64,000 nucleotides of DNA from Bacteroidota bacterium (GTDB taxonomy: Bacteria > Bacteroidota > Bacteroidia > AKYH767-A > OLB10). The notes beneath the pieces are model-generated. The model searched no databases. It was not told where the DNA came from and worked only from the letters and a program-made list of their open reading frames with translations. The translations under genes and the position numbers were made by a program. The stretch lies in assembly GCA_016722525.1 (NCBI GenBank), contig JADKJB010000001.1:620001-684000 (forward strand). Reading direction: 5' to 3'. Of this stretch, positions 36,989 through 48,412 are shown in pieces. How positions within the stretch are numbered: the stretch's first letter is position 1; each line of letters opens with the position of its first letter.

Positions 36989-38991
36989 ATGAAAATCCGT
37001 CTAGGTATAGGGTTGATTCTGATGATTATTCGATTTACCCCGTGTTTCGGTCAGGGTACATCTGCTGATGCTTCATCTCAATTAAATCAGAGCTTTTACG
37101 ACATGTCGTTAGAGGAACTGATGGGGATAGAAGTTAAGGTAGCGTCGATGCAAGGACTTACCACACGTGAGTCGCCGGGTGTCATCACATTAATTACTGA
37201 GGAAGAAATTCAATCATCAGGAGCACGTGATCTTATGGACCTTTTGCAACAGGTGCCAGGTTTTGATTTTGGTGTGGATGTGGAGGGCGTTGTTGGACTT
37301 GCCGTGAGAGGCAATTGGGCTCATGAAGGAAAAGCGTTGTTATTAATTGATGGTTTGGAAATGAATGAAAATCTATTTTCAACACTTCAGTTTGGAAACC
37401 ATTATCCGGTAAATGATATCAAGAAAATTGAAATTATCAGAGGACCCGGTTCCGCTATTTATGGTGGCAACGCAGAGTATGCAGTGATCAATATTATTAC
37501 CAAGTCTCCGGTGGAATTAAATGGAACTGAAATAAAGGCATCATATGGTTTAATGAACGATGTGGAAGGAGGGAAATCATTAAATCTTTCTTCAGGAAAA
37601 CAATTTGGCAGATTTGGTTATTCGGTAAATTACCATTTCGGCAATGCAATCCGCAGTAATCGGATATACAATGATTTTTATGATGGTTCTTTCGATATGT
37701 CAACTAATTCAGATATCGGATTGCATTATATCAATATCGGATTAAGTTACAGCAAACTGCAATTCCGTGGAATCATTGACAAATACAAACTACAGTCGCA
37801 GGATAATTATGACATGATTACCTCACAACCCTATGATGTTAAATTTGATTCTTACATAGGAGAACTTAAGCATGAATTGCAGTTATTAAAAATTTAACAA
37901 TTACTCCAAAACTAAGCGTAAAACTTCAGAAGCCATGGAATTTTGCAGGTGAAATCTACAATGAAGAAGTGATTGAATTTAATATAGCATCTTCACGATA
38001 TACGGGAACAATTTTAGCGAGCTACGATCCAATACAATCCATTAATATTTCCGGAGGTATTGAACATTTCTATGATATAGCCAAGCAGCTTGGAGAGGTT
38101 AACTTTATTTCTACTGCTAATAAGCAACTCAGTTACCAGAATTCTTCATTATTCGCTCAGGCTGGGTGGCAATCCAAAATAGTAAACATAACAACTGGAT
38201 TCCGATACACCATGAATGATATGTATCCTTCTTCGTTTGTGCCAAGAATTGTGATAACCAAGGTCATCGACAGGGTGCATTTTAAAGCATTGTACAGTCA
38301 GGCTTACCGATCACCGAATACCCAGAATATCGATTTGAACCCAGACATACAACCTGAGAACACAACAGTCATTGAATTTGAATCAGGTATTAAATTTGGT
38401 GAAAATGTTTATATCACAGGTAATGTTTTTGATATAACAACTAAAGATCCAATAATTTTCTATTATGATAATACAACCGATCAGGACAATTACGAAAACG
38501 CAGAAGAAACGGGTACTCAGGGAGGAGAATTGAATTTTCAATGGAAATATAAAAAGGGATTTATCAGAATTTGTTATGGCTATTATTCTTCAGTGAATAA
38601 AAACAGGTTGAATGACTACAAGATTCCTGATAAACCACACTCTCTGTTAGGATTACCCAATCAAAAGGTGACTATTAACACACTTTTCAGGATATATCGC
38701 AATTACAGTATCAATCCTACCATCGCCTTTTCAGGAGTAAAATACGGAACAGTTGCTTTGGATGACCAGGGGGAAGCTGTTATTGGAAAATATGATCCAA
38801 CTGTTTTGATAAATATTGGATTCAAGGCAGATAATTTATTCATCACTGGCCTTGCCGGAAGTATAGGCATACATAATTTGCTTGATCAGAGTGAGTATTT
38901 CGTTCAACCCTACTATGGAGGACATGCAGCTCTGCCAGGCAATTCACGGGAGATTTCATTTAGTTTGACGTATAAAATTTCATATAAGTGA
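36989..38991 (+). CDS. TonB-dependent outer-membrane receptor (one frameshift)
   Basis: Signal peptide, then the short TonB-box-like lead YDMSLEELMGIEVKVASMQG. The plug domain is at about residues 50-175, with TRESPGVITLITEEEI, LLQQVPGFDFGVDVEG, IEIIRGPGSAIYGGNAEY and VINIITK. The beta-barrel follows to the end (LPGNSREISFSLTYK). At about 37890 the frame breaks; one more A in the A5 gives LLKNLTITPKLSVKLQKPWN and joins the parts, about 667 residues in all. There is no carboxypeptidase-like N-domain and no SusD partner, so it is not a SusC polysaccharide importer. It overlaps the YfiR-like gene, suggesting a role as ligand sensor as well as importer. Confidence 0.92.
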
Positions 38992-38996
38992 GAATC

Positions 38997-39530
38997 ATGA
39001 GAAGGCATATTTTGAAGTGGGTACTGGTTGTTTTTTTGCCGGTGCTTTCGCTTTTATATGCGTTCCGTCCTGGTTCCTCGGCCAATGAGTATGCAGTGAA
39101 GGCTATGTTCATTTATAATTTTACAAAATATGTCGACTGGACATGGATTGACTCGAATGATGAATTCAATATAGCTATTTATGGCAATTCTGAAATAGAG
39201 AAATACCTTCATGAGATAGCATTAAGAAAAAATGTAAATGGGAAACATATTAATGTAATGACAATACATTCTCTTAAGGAGGCTGTAAAAGTTCAGGTAA
39301 TTTTCATACCGTTGAAATATTCCTCTACATTGACAGAATTGGCAGGGCATAATAAATTAAAATCAGTCTTGCTAATTACCGAGCAAGAGGGTTCTATAAA
39401 AAACGGAGCCCACATTAATTTCATTCAAATAGATGGGAAAATGAAGTTTGAAATGAATGAAACTACTATGAAAAATGACGGTGTAGGATATTCAAAAGAA
39501 CTTGAATCACTTGCAGCAAAATTATATTAA
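38997..39530 (+). CDS. YfiR-like (DUF4154) periplasmic protein
   Basis: About 177 residues with an N-terminal signal anchor (WVLVVFLPVLSLLYAF). The domain begins EYAVKAMFIYNFTKYVDWTW, the classic YfiR start, and shows FNIAIYGNSEIEKYL and the ending ESLAAKLY. In Pseudomonas, YfiR is a periplasmic repressor of the diguanylate cyclase YfiN. Here the next gene is a membrane histidine kinase, so the same periplasmic switch may act on a kinase. The start is uncertain: ATG 38997 chosen; a GTG at 38988 overlapping the receptor stop (GTGA) is possible and would couple translation. Confidence 0.88.
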   Translation: MRRHILKWVLVVFLPVLSLLYAFRPGSSANEYAVKAMFIYNFTKYVDWTWIDSNDEFNIAIYGNSEIEKYLHEIALRKNVNGKHINVMTIHSLKEAVKVQVIFIPLKYSSTLTELAGHNKLKSVLLITEQEGSIKNGAHINFIQIDGKMKFEMNETTMKNDGVGYSKELESLAAKLY

Positions 39531-39540
39531 AACAAGAATT

Positions 39541-42500
39541 ATGGCATTTTTTAGAAAAAGCGTTTTCAAAATGGACCGGAGGATTTACATCATCTTTTCC
39601 ATTGTAGTTGCTATTGCGATTGCGAACGCATTGTTGAGTACTTTCAAAATTAATAATAACAAAAATACCATTTTTGAAATTACGCAGTACACAAATCCAA
39701 CATTAGAGAATCTGGAAGAATTCAACTTGCTTGTGACCAGGTCAAGAATGTTTATTTCAAATTGGGTTTATTTACCAAATAACAACAATGACAAGAGCAA
39801 TTTGATTCAGTTAAATCAGGTTGCCTATCCTAAATTAAAAAGTACCCTCACGTCCTTAACTAAAGGATGGCGTTCTGACTCCAATGTGGATCAGGTTCAC
39901 AAATTGTTCAGTGAATATGAAACTATCATACGGGAGCAGGAAAAAATCATGAAAAGCCTGGTGGAGTTTAATGACTACCAGGATCCAATGAAAAAATTTC
40001 TGGCTGAAGAACAGCTGGAAAGTGAAATTATTCCCAATACGAATAAAATCATTAAAAATCTTCGTGAACTTATTGCTATTAAGAAGAAAGAAGCCAGTGT
40101 GATGCAAAACAACATGCTGCAGGACAATGTACACCTTTTGCTGATCGTGTTTACACTTGCCATAATGGTAATCTTTTCAGTGATGGCTGCAGGATTCTAC
40201 CTTATGAAAAAAGTAATTTTGCCACTTCTCAATGTGCGCGAAATAATGCTTAAGATGAGTGCCGGCGAATTGCCTGAAGTTGAACTGGAACAAGGTAAAA
40301 GTGCACTTGTTGAAATGAAAACGGCCTTGCACCAGCTAAGAGACGGTCTGCAAAGAACATCAACATTTGCAGGCGAAATTGGACGATCAAATTTTGATGC
40401 CACTTTTCAACCCCTTAGTGAAAAGGATGTACTGGGAAGTGCACTTTTGGAAATGCGCAGTAAATTAAAAAATGCTTATGAACAGGATGCAATACGAAAC
40501 TGGACCTCAGAAGGATTTGCTCAGGTAAGTAGTATCTTGCATCGTAATAGTGAAGATCTCAAATTGCTGTCCGATGAAATTATCTGTGGTGTCGTCTCCT
40601 ACATTGAAGCACAACAAGGAGTTATTTACCTGGTGAATGATCAGTTTGAAAGCGATACTTACATTGAACCGGTTTCCTTTTTCGCTCCGGGCAAAGAAAT
40701 TCTTGCAGTAAGAAGAATTGAATTGAATGAAGGTCTGGTGGGACAAGTAATATCTTCCAATCAAAAATATATCTTCAGTCTGTCAACGACAATTCCTCAT
40801 CGCTTGACACAGGAATTTCAAAAATATCGGTTTGCGATATTTTCATAATGCCATTGTTTGCCGGAGGCCGTATGGTCGGGGCAGTTGAAATAAAATCGGT
40901 TCATGCTATTTCAGTTCAAAAAAGGGAATTTGTAGAACGAATTTCAGAACCTGTTGCTTCGAACATATTAAACTTAAAAACTAACCTTTTAACAAGAAGG
41001 TTGCTTGAAGAATCGCAATTAAAAACCAGAGAGCTTGCCCAGCAGGATGAGGACTTGCGTCAAATCAATCATGAATTGGTGACGCAGTCGGGCAGACTTA
41101 AACAATCAGAATCAGAACTTATTAAACAGCAGGAAATTTTACAACGTGTGAATTCTGAATTGGAAAACAAGGCACTTTTGCTTGAAGAAAAGAATATGGC
41201 CATCGAGGATGCTCATAAAGCACTTGCCTTTAAAGCAGAACAACTTGAACGAAGCAGTAAATACAAATCAGACTTCCTTGCGAACATGTCGCATGAATTA
41301 AGGACACCTTTGAATAGTGTGCTTATCCTTGCAAAATTATTGGGTGAAAATAAGGCGGGTAATATGACTGCCAAGCAGGTTGAGCATGCAAGGGTGATTC
41401 ATAAATCAGGTAGTGATTTACTGATCATCATCAATGATATTCTGGATTTGTCAAAAATTGAAGCTGGAAAACTGGAGTTAATAAAGGAGAAAACTGCAAT
41501 TTTTGAAATTTGCAACAACATGGAACAACTTTACAAAGAAGTTTCACGAGATAAAAATATTTCTTTCTCCACTTCCATAAGCAAGGAGTTGCCCGAGTTT
41601 ATGAATACAGACAGAGTGCGAATTGAACAAGTCCTAAAAATCTGTTATCGAATGCATTTAAATTTACAGAAACGGATGGTTTTGTAAAGCTCGAAGCCAC
41701 CCTGGCACCCAATGGTAAAATTTATCAAAATGAGAAATTGAAAAACGCGCGAGAGGTAATTTGTTTTGCTGTATCGGATTCCGGAATTGGAATCCCTGAA
41801 GGAAAACAGAAACTGATTTTTGAGGCATTCAGTCAGGCTGACAGCTCCACTACAAGAAAATATGGAGGTACAGGACTCGGACTTACAATTTGCAGGCAAT
41901 TAACATCTTTATTAGGTGGTGATATTATTGTTGAGAGTTTAGATGGCAAAGGCTCTGTTTTTAAATTATTTCTTCCGATTACAGACATGCATAAATCGGA
42001 AACAAATAGTTCTCCACAAAAAGCTGTTACCGAGCCTAACTTCTTGAAATCAAATAATCATGACTATGCCGGCGAAATTTTACTTTATTCAAAGGAAGAA
42101 CAAGAAGGCAGAGAATGGATACAGTTATTTGAATGTGAAAATTATCATGTTTCAACCCTTACAAATTTCGAACTGAGAGCATCACTGTTTCTCCCGAAAT
42201 TGTAATCATTGATGCAACTCTTTCCGATAAGGAATATGTTCAATTAGTTTCTGATTTGAAGAAACATCCCAAAACAAGGAAGGCTTCAATTGTTTGCCGA
42301 TCTGTATCTGAGTATGTTCCGACAGAAATCGCAGATAAAATTCTGCTCCATACTACGTCACAGGTAAATTCTAAAATAGTTTCTGAAATTTTGCATACTC
42401 TGCACACCAGCGAAATTATAAATGTTGGATCCGCCTTTGCAAATGACTCATTCGCAGGAATGTCTTCAATACATAGTGAGGATGAGATCAAATCCGTATC

Positions 42501-42891
42501 CGGTAAAAACCGGCTGGAGGGAAAAGTGGTATTGATAGCAGATGATGATATCCGCAACATTTATTCAATGACAACAATTTTTGAAAATGAAGGAGCTGAG
42601 GTGATTTGTGCAATGGATGGATTTGAAGTCCTTGAAAAAATGAAGGAGAATGAAAATATCAGCATTGTATTAATGGATATTATGATGCCTCATATGGATG
42701 GTCTGCAGGCAATAAAGGAATTGCGAAATAAAGAATCATCAAGAAATATTCCCATAATCGCCGTCACTGCCAAAGCAATGAGAGGCGATCGTGAAATTTG
42801 TCTGAGTGCAGGAGCAAATGATTATATCACAAAACCTGTTAATGTTGAATTACTCCTCAGTCAGGTTTTTACCCTTTTAAAAATTCATTGA
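39541..42891 (+). CDS. Hybrid sensor histidine kinase/response regulator (three frameshifts)
   Basis: Corrected product about 1,117 residues. TM1 (IYIIFSIVVAIAIANALLS), a periplasmic four-helix sensor, TM2 (LLLIVFTLAIMVIFSVMAAG), a HAMP helix pair, a GAF-like domain (about 320-450), a coiled coil, HisKA with SHELRTPLN (His near 41293), HATPase (GIPEGKQKLIFEAF, GGTGLGLTI), a degenerate receiver-like segment (42060-42480) and a C-terminal receiver (IADDD, VLMDIMMP, TKPVN). Breaks lie near 40817 (a T lost), 41636 (an A lost) and 42171 (an A lost). The order matches hybrid kinases found with YfiR genes. The start is the ATG at 39541, 10 bp after the yfiR-like stop. Confidence 0.9.
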
Positions 42892-42942
42892 AATGATAGT
42901 TTAATTTGTTGCATTTACGATTTATAGTACCCTAATCAAATT

Positions 42943-44070
42943 ATGGAAACATTAAGTAAGGACATTCAGGAAAAGTTAAAGCAAAGGGTGATGAACATCT
43001 TAATTGTTGATGATCGCCCTGAAAATCTGTTGACACTTGAAAGTATTATTGAAAAGGAAGGAAGAAATGTCATTAAGGCTTCCGGAGGAAATGAAGCATT
43101 GAGATTAGCAATCAGAGAAGATATCGGATTGATATTACTTGATATTCAAATGCCCGATATTGATGGTATTGAGGTAGCAGGATTACTGCGGTCCAACAGC
43201 AAAACAAGGCATATTCCAATTGTATTTGTTTCGGCAGTGAGTAAATCGGAACGTCCTGTGATGAGTAAATTTGAAGAGGGTACCGTAGATTGCCTTTATA
43301 AGCCTTTGGATCTTGAAGAAACTAAAATGAAAGTGGCCTTTTTCGAAAAATTGTTTCATGCAAATTCAGAGAAAAACCAATTAGAAGCCCTGGTTGAAAA
43401 GAACACTAAGCATCTTGAGCAATTTATTTATATTGTTTCACATGATTTAAAAGCACCACTGCGGGCTATTGAAAATTTGTCTAATTGGATTTCCGACGAC
43501 CTTGGAAACAGCAGCAACTCCAATACAAATGAAAATTTGCTTTTACTCAAAAACAGGGTGACCAGAATGAATTCAATGCTTGAAGGAATTCTTGATTATT
43601 CGAGATGCAGCAGATTAAAGGAATCTCCGGTTGAAATAAATTTACATCAGTTAGTGCATTCTGTTTTTGAAACTATGGAAGCACCGGGTGAATATAAATT
43701 GATTGCTGAAAACTTACCTGTTATTGAAGCGGAACAAACCAGAATTTATAAAATATTTTATGTGCTCATTCAAAATGCAATCATTCACCATCATAAGTCT
43801 GAATCAGGTGTTTTGCATATTAAGGCTGAGAAAACAGATAATGGTTACAATTTTTATGTTATAGACAATGGACCCGGAATTAAGCTGCAGTATTTTGACA
43901 AGGTTTTCGAACTTTTTAATACCCTAAAATCTAAGGATGAAAAAGAAACCACAGGTGTGGGATTGGCGGTAGCCAAAAAACTCATTGAAGATGCCGGTGG
44001 GAAAATCTGGATCGATAGCAAGGAAGATCATGGAACTGCGATGATTTTTAATTTGCCATCCGGCAAATAG
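42943..44070 (+). CDS. Receiver-histidine kinase protein
   Basis: An intact 375-residue cytoplasmic protein. N-terminal receiver: NILIVDDRPENLL, phosphoacceptor D67 (ILLDIQMPDIDG) and K120 (LYKPL). A coiled linker (EALVEKNTKHLEQ) leads to HisKA with H167 in VSHDLKAPLRAI, the phytochrome/WalK-like H-box. HATPase follows with NAIIHH, VIDNGPGI and TTGVGLAVAKKLI. It can receive phosphate from the hybrid kinase encoded upstream and pass it on, a likely middle step of a relay. It is 51 bp downstream in the same operon. Confidence 0.95.
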   Translation: METLSKDIQEKLKQRVMNILIVDDRPENLLTLESIIEKEGRNVIKASGGNEALRLAIREDIGLILLDIQMPDIDGIEVAGLLRSNSKTRHIPIVFVSAVSKSERPVMSKFEEGTVDCLYKPLDLEETKMKVAFFEKLFHANSEKNQLEALVEKNTKHLEQFIYIVSHDLKAPLRAIENLSNWISDDLGNSSNSNTNENLLLLKNRVTRMNSMLEGILDYSRCSRLKESPVEINLHQLVHSVFETMEAPGEYKLIAENLPVIEAEQTRIYKIFYVLIQNAIIHHHKSESGVLHIKAEKTDNGYNFYVIDNGPGIKLQYFDKVFELFNTLKSKDEKETTGVGLAVAKKLIEDAGGKIWIDSKEDHGTAMIFNLPSGK

Positions 44071-44082
44071 CAATCATTGAGT

Positions 44083-45493
44083 ATGAAAAGAATATTGAAT
44101 GTCTTAATTCAGAAAAAATTATACCTGGCTATTCCATCGGATGAGCCGGTGTCAAGACAGCGCTTCACACTCTTCAGAATTTTTTCAATAGTTGGAGCAT
44201 TAACTTGCTTTGGTGTCTCCATTAAAATGATTGCGACTATTGAAGATTGTGGTTTGTTGCCGGTTTTTATTATTTCGCTGGGTGTAATAATGATTTTTAA
44301 TTTTTATGGAGTTCGTAATGTCAATAAATTACAGACTGCATATCTTACCATGTTAGTATCTGCTGTTCTTTTACTGCATATAGTTTCTTATACTTGTGGA
44401 GGCATCCGGACCGCAGGCACTTTATACTTCGGTGTAATTATACTTTATGCCTATATGCTGCTGGGAAAGAAGGCTGGCCGTTGGTTTACAGCAATAATAA
44501 TGGTGCATGTAACCTACCTTTTTTTTATTACTTCGTTTACTGATTGGACGTCCTTTGCCTTTTTTTAATAATGACATATTTTTAATCAATGAGGACTTTC
44601 TGGTGAATGCTCTCCTGTCATTTATATTAATAGCCGTACAGGGGAACTATCTGCAAAGCAATAAAAATGAAGTTATACAGGCTGTAGAAAAACAGAAGAA
44701 ACAGCTGGAGGCGAAAAATGCTGTGCTGGAACATAAAAACGAGCTATTGAATACCTACACGGTAAATCTTGAAAGAACCAATGCTGAGTTACGTAAATTT
44801 GTATCCGTTACTTCTCATGACCTTAAAGCTCCACTGAGAGCAATAGGAAGTTTGGCAGGTTTTATTGAAGATGTTGAAAGTAAAACACTAAAAGTTGAAT
44901 CCAGGGAATATCTTGACTTGCTCAAGAACAGAGTTTCACGAATGGATCAATTGTTAAATGCACTCGTGGAGTATTCCACCATTACCGAATCTTCCCATCC
45001 CAATGAACAGGTAAATACCGAAGTTTTGCTTTCCGGTATAATAAAGCCTTTCATCAGCGGGCCTTCTGTTCAAATCGAACTTAAAGGAAATTTCCCTGTG
45101 ATTTCCATTAACCAAAAGCTGCTTTCTAAAGTGTTTGCTAATTTGATTCAAAATGCTTTACTATTTAATGATAAAGAAAATAAGTGTGTGCTGATTTCTA
45201 CCCATCACACTGATGATTGTTTTGTTTTTTCAGTAAAAGATAACGGGCCCGGAATAGATAAAATATTTTATGATAAAATATTCGTTGTTTTTCAAACACT
45301 AAAACCACGCGACGAACTTGAAACTATGGGAGTAGGTCTGGCAGTTGCGAAAAAAATAATTGAGAACTGGGGCGGAATTATTTCTGTCGATTCTCAATTA
45401 GGAGTAGGAAGTGTATTTTCTTTTTCGTTTCCACGAAACACTTCAACGATTCAAAAACAGATTGGAGTCACTGACGAAGGAAAAATCTGTTAA
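44083..45493 (+). CDS. Membrane-bound histidine kinase (one frameshift)
   Basis: The N-terminal frame (44083-44568) has about five transmembrane helices (FRIFSIVGALTCFGVSIKMI, GLLPVFIISLGVIMIF, TAYLTMLVSAVLLLHIVSYT, YFGVIILYAYMLL, WFTAIIMVHVTYLFFI). The second (44555-45493) has another membrane segment, a coiled coil, HisKA with TSHDLKAPLRAI, and HATPase with NALLFN, VKDNGPGI and TMGVGLAVAKKII. Dropping one T from the T7 near 44562 joins them (TSFAFFNNDIFLINED). Corrected length about 470 residues. The H-box closely resembles that of the preceding kinase, suggesting duplication within the operon. A small hairpin (45497-45520) lies between this gene and the convergent MBOAT gene. Confidence 0.9.
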
Positions 45494-45508
45494 AATTTCA
45501 AGGCTAAC

Positions 45509-46918
45509 TTAAAACTTGAAATAAATAAAAGGATTGAATCCTGTAGCAAGCAATTCGCCCAGATTAAACAGGTACAATACCACTATCGAAAACATGATAA
45601 GCCAATTCAAAGCAGAATTATTGCTTACTTCCGTATATAATGCAGTTAATCTTTTCTGCACTCGTTCAGATTTAAATGAAAAGAGCAAAGCCAGGATCAG
45701 GACGAAGTAGAATTTCGTATTGAGATTTTCTAATAGACTGCTGTCGATGACTGGTATTGAATACATTGTTTTGAGAAACCCGTAGGCATAACTAAGATTT
45801 TCTGCACGGAAAAATACCCAACCTGTGATTACAACAAGGAAGGTGTATAAGGTAGATGGCACGGGATTTACTTTTTTAAGCAATGTGTTCATGCCAATTC
45901 TTTCAGCAACAAGAAAGCTGCCATGGAACACTCCCCAGATCACAAAATTCCAACTGGCTCCATGCCATAAACCGGAGAGGAAAAATACAATCATGAGGTT
46001 CAGATAGGTGTTGTTGCCGCGATTCCCTCCCAGAGGAATGTACAAGTAGTCTTTCATCCAGTTCCCAAGTGTCATGTGCCATCGTTTCCAGAATTCTGTA
46101 ATGCTTTTTGATGAGTAAGGGAAATTGAAATTCTCAGGAAATTTAAATCCGAGCATTTTTCCCATTCCAATAGCCATGTCGGAATACCCGGAGAAATCAA
46201 AATAGATCTGAAACGAATAGGCAATAATTCCAACCCAGGCGGAAGTAAAAGTTAGTTCTTCGGAAGGCATTTTGAAGATGTCGTTGACTTGCTCGCCAAG
46301 AACGTTGGCAATCAAAACTTTTTTACTCAATCCAATAATAAACCGCAACAATCCCTCATATACTTTTACCGGAGTTAGGTTTGCTTTCCGGTTGTTAATC
46401 TGTTCACCAACCTCTTTGTACCTTACAATAGGCCCTGCAATCTGATGAGGAAAAAGAATTACAAACAGCAAATAATTCATGTAGTTCCGCTGAGCTTCAC
46501 AATCTTTTCTGTAAACATCAATCAGGTAACTTATTTTTTCAAAGGTTAAAAATGAAATCCCAATTGGTAGAATCACATTTGACCATGGTATTTTTGATCC
46601 AAATAGTGTTTCGGAAATGAAATTAAAATTGTCTATGAAAAAATTGGAGTATTTAAAGTAACCCAGTAGCAGCACGTTTAATAAAATGGAAGCAAAAAGA
46701 AACCACTTTCCATTGGATTTATGAAATTGAGTGGTAGCGAAATAATCTATCAGGCTGCTCGCTACAAAGGCGAATATAAATAAAGGCGCTCCCCAGCTGT
46801 AAAAAAGCAGACTCGATGCTACCAGCCAGTAATTTTTAAATTTGTAAGGTATAAGGTAATATACCAGAAAAAATACAGGCATGAAATATAGAAGAAAGGT
46901 AATGCTGCTAAAAACCAT
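45509..46918 (-). CDS. MBOAT family O-acyltransferase 1 (AlgI-like)
   Basis: A 469-residue multispanning membrane protein of the AlgI/DltB family. It begins MVFSSITFLLYFMPVFFLVY and has LPIGISFLTFEKISYLIDVY, FPHQIAGPIVRYKEV, YFDFSGYSDMAIGMGKMLGF, FWKRWHMTLGNWMKDYLYIP and the catalytic-histidine segment SGLWHGASWNFVIWGVFHG. These enzymes pass acyl groups (usually acetyl) across the membrane to a glycan, normally with an AlgX/AlgJ/SGNH partner. It is last in a three-gene minus operon after an AlgX-like gene and a membrane protein gene; its ATG follows the preceding stop directly. Confidence 0.95.
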   Translation of the reverse strand: MVFSSITFLLYFMPVFFLVYYLIPYKFKNYWLVASSLLFYSWGAPLFIFAFVASSLIDYFATTQFHKSNGKWFLFASILLNVLLLGYFKYSNFFIDNFNFISETLFGSKIPWSNVILPIGISFLTFEKISYLIDVYRKDCEAQRNYMNYLLFVILFPHQIAGPIVRYKEVGEQINNRKANLTPVKVYEGLLRFIIGLSKKVLIANVLGEQVNDIFKMPSEELTFTSAWVGIIAYSFQIYFDFSGYSDMAIGMGKMLGFKFPENFNFPYSSKSITEFWKRWHMTLGNWMKDYLYIPLGGNRGNNTYLNLMIVFFLSGLWHGASWNFVIWGVFHGSFLVAERIGMNTLLKKVNPVPSTLYTFLVVITGWVFFRAENLSYAYGFLKTMYSIPVIDSSLLENLNTKFYFVLILALLFSFKSERVQKRLTALYTEVSNNSALNWLIMFSIVVLYLFNLGELLATGFNPFIYFKF

Positions 46919-48412
46919 TTATTCAATAATTAATAGATTACCTAAATGTAAATCGGGTTGAATATGATAAGATAACCCAGTTTCTTTTATTTCACTCACA
47001 ATAGTCAATGAATCCACTGTATTGTCGTTGAGTAATATTACCTGAGAATAGTTGTTGTCTCTTAAAAAAAACATCGCAGCTTTTCTGGCTCTGGATGTTG
47101 TGGGTCCATAACGAAATCCACTATTATTACAAATATATTCGCTCGAACCTGTATAAAGATCTCCCCAAACTATATCATAGTGACATAGGGTCTCATAACT
47201 CTTTTTTGAATCTTCGAAATTAATGTGAGGCTTTTTTGAATACCTGACAATTCCAACAGCAAAAGTGAGTATAGCAATTCCAATAAATGAAGTGCGGATA
47301 ATCGTATTGTATTTTTCAGAAAATTTTATTTGAATAAGCTCGCCTGAAATTATACCAAATAATAGCAAAGATGAAGCATACGGATAATAGTCCATTTTAA
47401 CTTCATGAAATATAAAGAAGAGATAATTCACCAACATGAAAGAGGTATATTTAAGTAGTTGGGTGTAGTGGAGTTTTTGTGTTGCTGTTAATACAATTCC
47501 AATTAGTAAGGTGATACAATGAAATCTCAACCATCTTTGTTCGATACCAAAATAATATGACAAATTTTGAGCAATGTTACCCCATGGAGCCATCTTCTGG
47601 TCAATGGAAGAATAGGTAGATGCAAATGGATTTCCTGTTATAAAGGTATTATAAATGAGAATGGGCAATATTGCAAGGACTACAATACCGATGCTTTTCA
47701 ATACTACAAACAAATTATTTTTAATATTTTGAGAACGGAAAAGATTTTTAACAGGAAGGAATAAAGCAATCGGTAGCAGCATTATCAGGTTGGCAATTCG
47801 AAAATTAATGGTCAGCGCCAGAAGGAACAAGGAAACATATGGCCTATGATTTAATATAATTCCTGCGGCAAACAGCAAGCCGAATGTTGGAGCTAATGAA
47901 TTAATTCGGGATAGTTCAGTTGTAAAGGGAGCCGATACCATTATTATAAAAATCAAAACAGGAAAAAGCAAATCAAAAATTGAGAATCCACTAGAAGTAT
48001 TCAATTTTAGCGCAATGATGGTCATTAAAATCAGCAAGAAGGTCACTACAAACGGAAAGATAATTTGCCGGTAGGAAATTGGAAACGGTGTAAGCAGCAA
48101 TGATGTCCCCGGAGGATACTGATTAATAATTTTTTGAGTTCCCGGGATAACATGGTAGGCATGAGGTGTTACCATGTAACTTATTTCATTCTCGGTAATT
48201 TTTAGTTTTCGAAGTGTGTCAAGCAAATTATGCAAATAGGGACGATTTGTATGATCTGCACATGCTTTGCCATCTGTAAAAGCTTTACTTAAATTTAAGT
48301 ATCCGAATTCATCACAACCTATAGGGATTTTTTCGTGTGAGGAACTGAATTTTAAGGCAACACCAAAACTTCCTAAAAAAAGTAATATAAAGTATAAGGA
48401 GTATTTATTCAT
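46919..48412 (-). CDS. Multispanning membrane protein, possible glycosyltransferase-C type
   Basis: About 497 residues with some ten hydrophobic helices (IIFPFVVTFLLILMTIIAL, IGIVVLAILPILIYNTFI, others). An early extracytoplasmic loop has GCDEFGYLNLSKAF, an acidic motif of the kind used by GT-C lipid-linked sugar transferases. The C-terminus is a soluble domain of about 100 residues. The ATG at 48412 overlaps the AlgX-like stop by 8 bp (ATGAATAA). An earlier in-frame start is possible but would overlap more. No exact family recognised; context points to surface-glycan assembly. Confidence 0.75.
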   Translation of the reverse strand: MNKYSLYFILLFLGSFGVALKFSSSHEKIPIGCDEFGYLNLSKAFTDGKACADHTNRPYLHNLLDTLRKLKITENEISYMVTPHAYHVIPGTQKIINQYPPGTSLLLTPFPISYRQIIFPFVVTFLLILMTIIALKLNTSSGFSIFDLLFPVLIFIIMVSAPFTTELSRINSLAPTFGLLFAAGIILNHRPYVSLFLLALTINFRIANLIMLLPIALFLPVKNLFRSQNIKNNLFVVLKSIGIVVLAILPILIYNTFITGNPFASTYSSIDQKMAPWGNIAQNLSYYFGIEQRWLRFHCITLLIGIVLTATQKLHYTQLLKYTSFMLVNYLFFIFHEVKMDYYPYASSLLLFGIISGELIQIKFSEKYNTIIRTSFIGIAILTFAVGIVRYSKKPHINFEDSKKSYETLCHYDIVWGDLYTGSSEYICNNSGFRYGPTTSRARKAAMFFLRDNNYSQVILLNDNTVDSLTIVSEIKETGLSYHIQPDLHLGNLLIIE

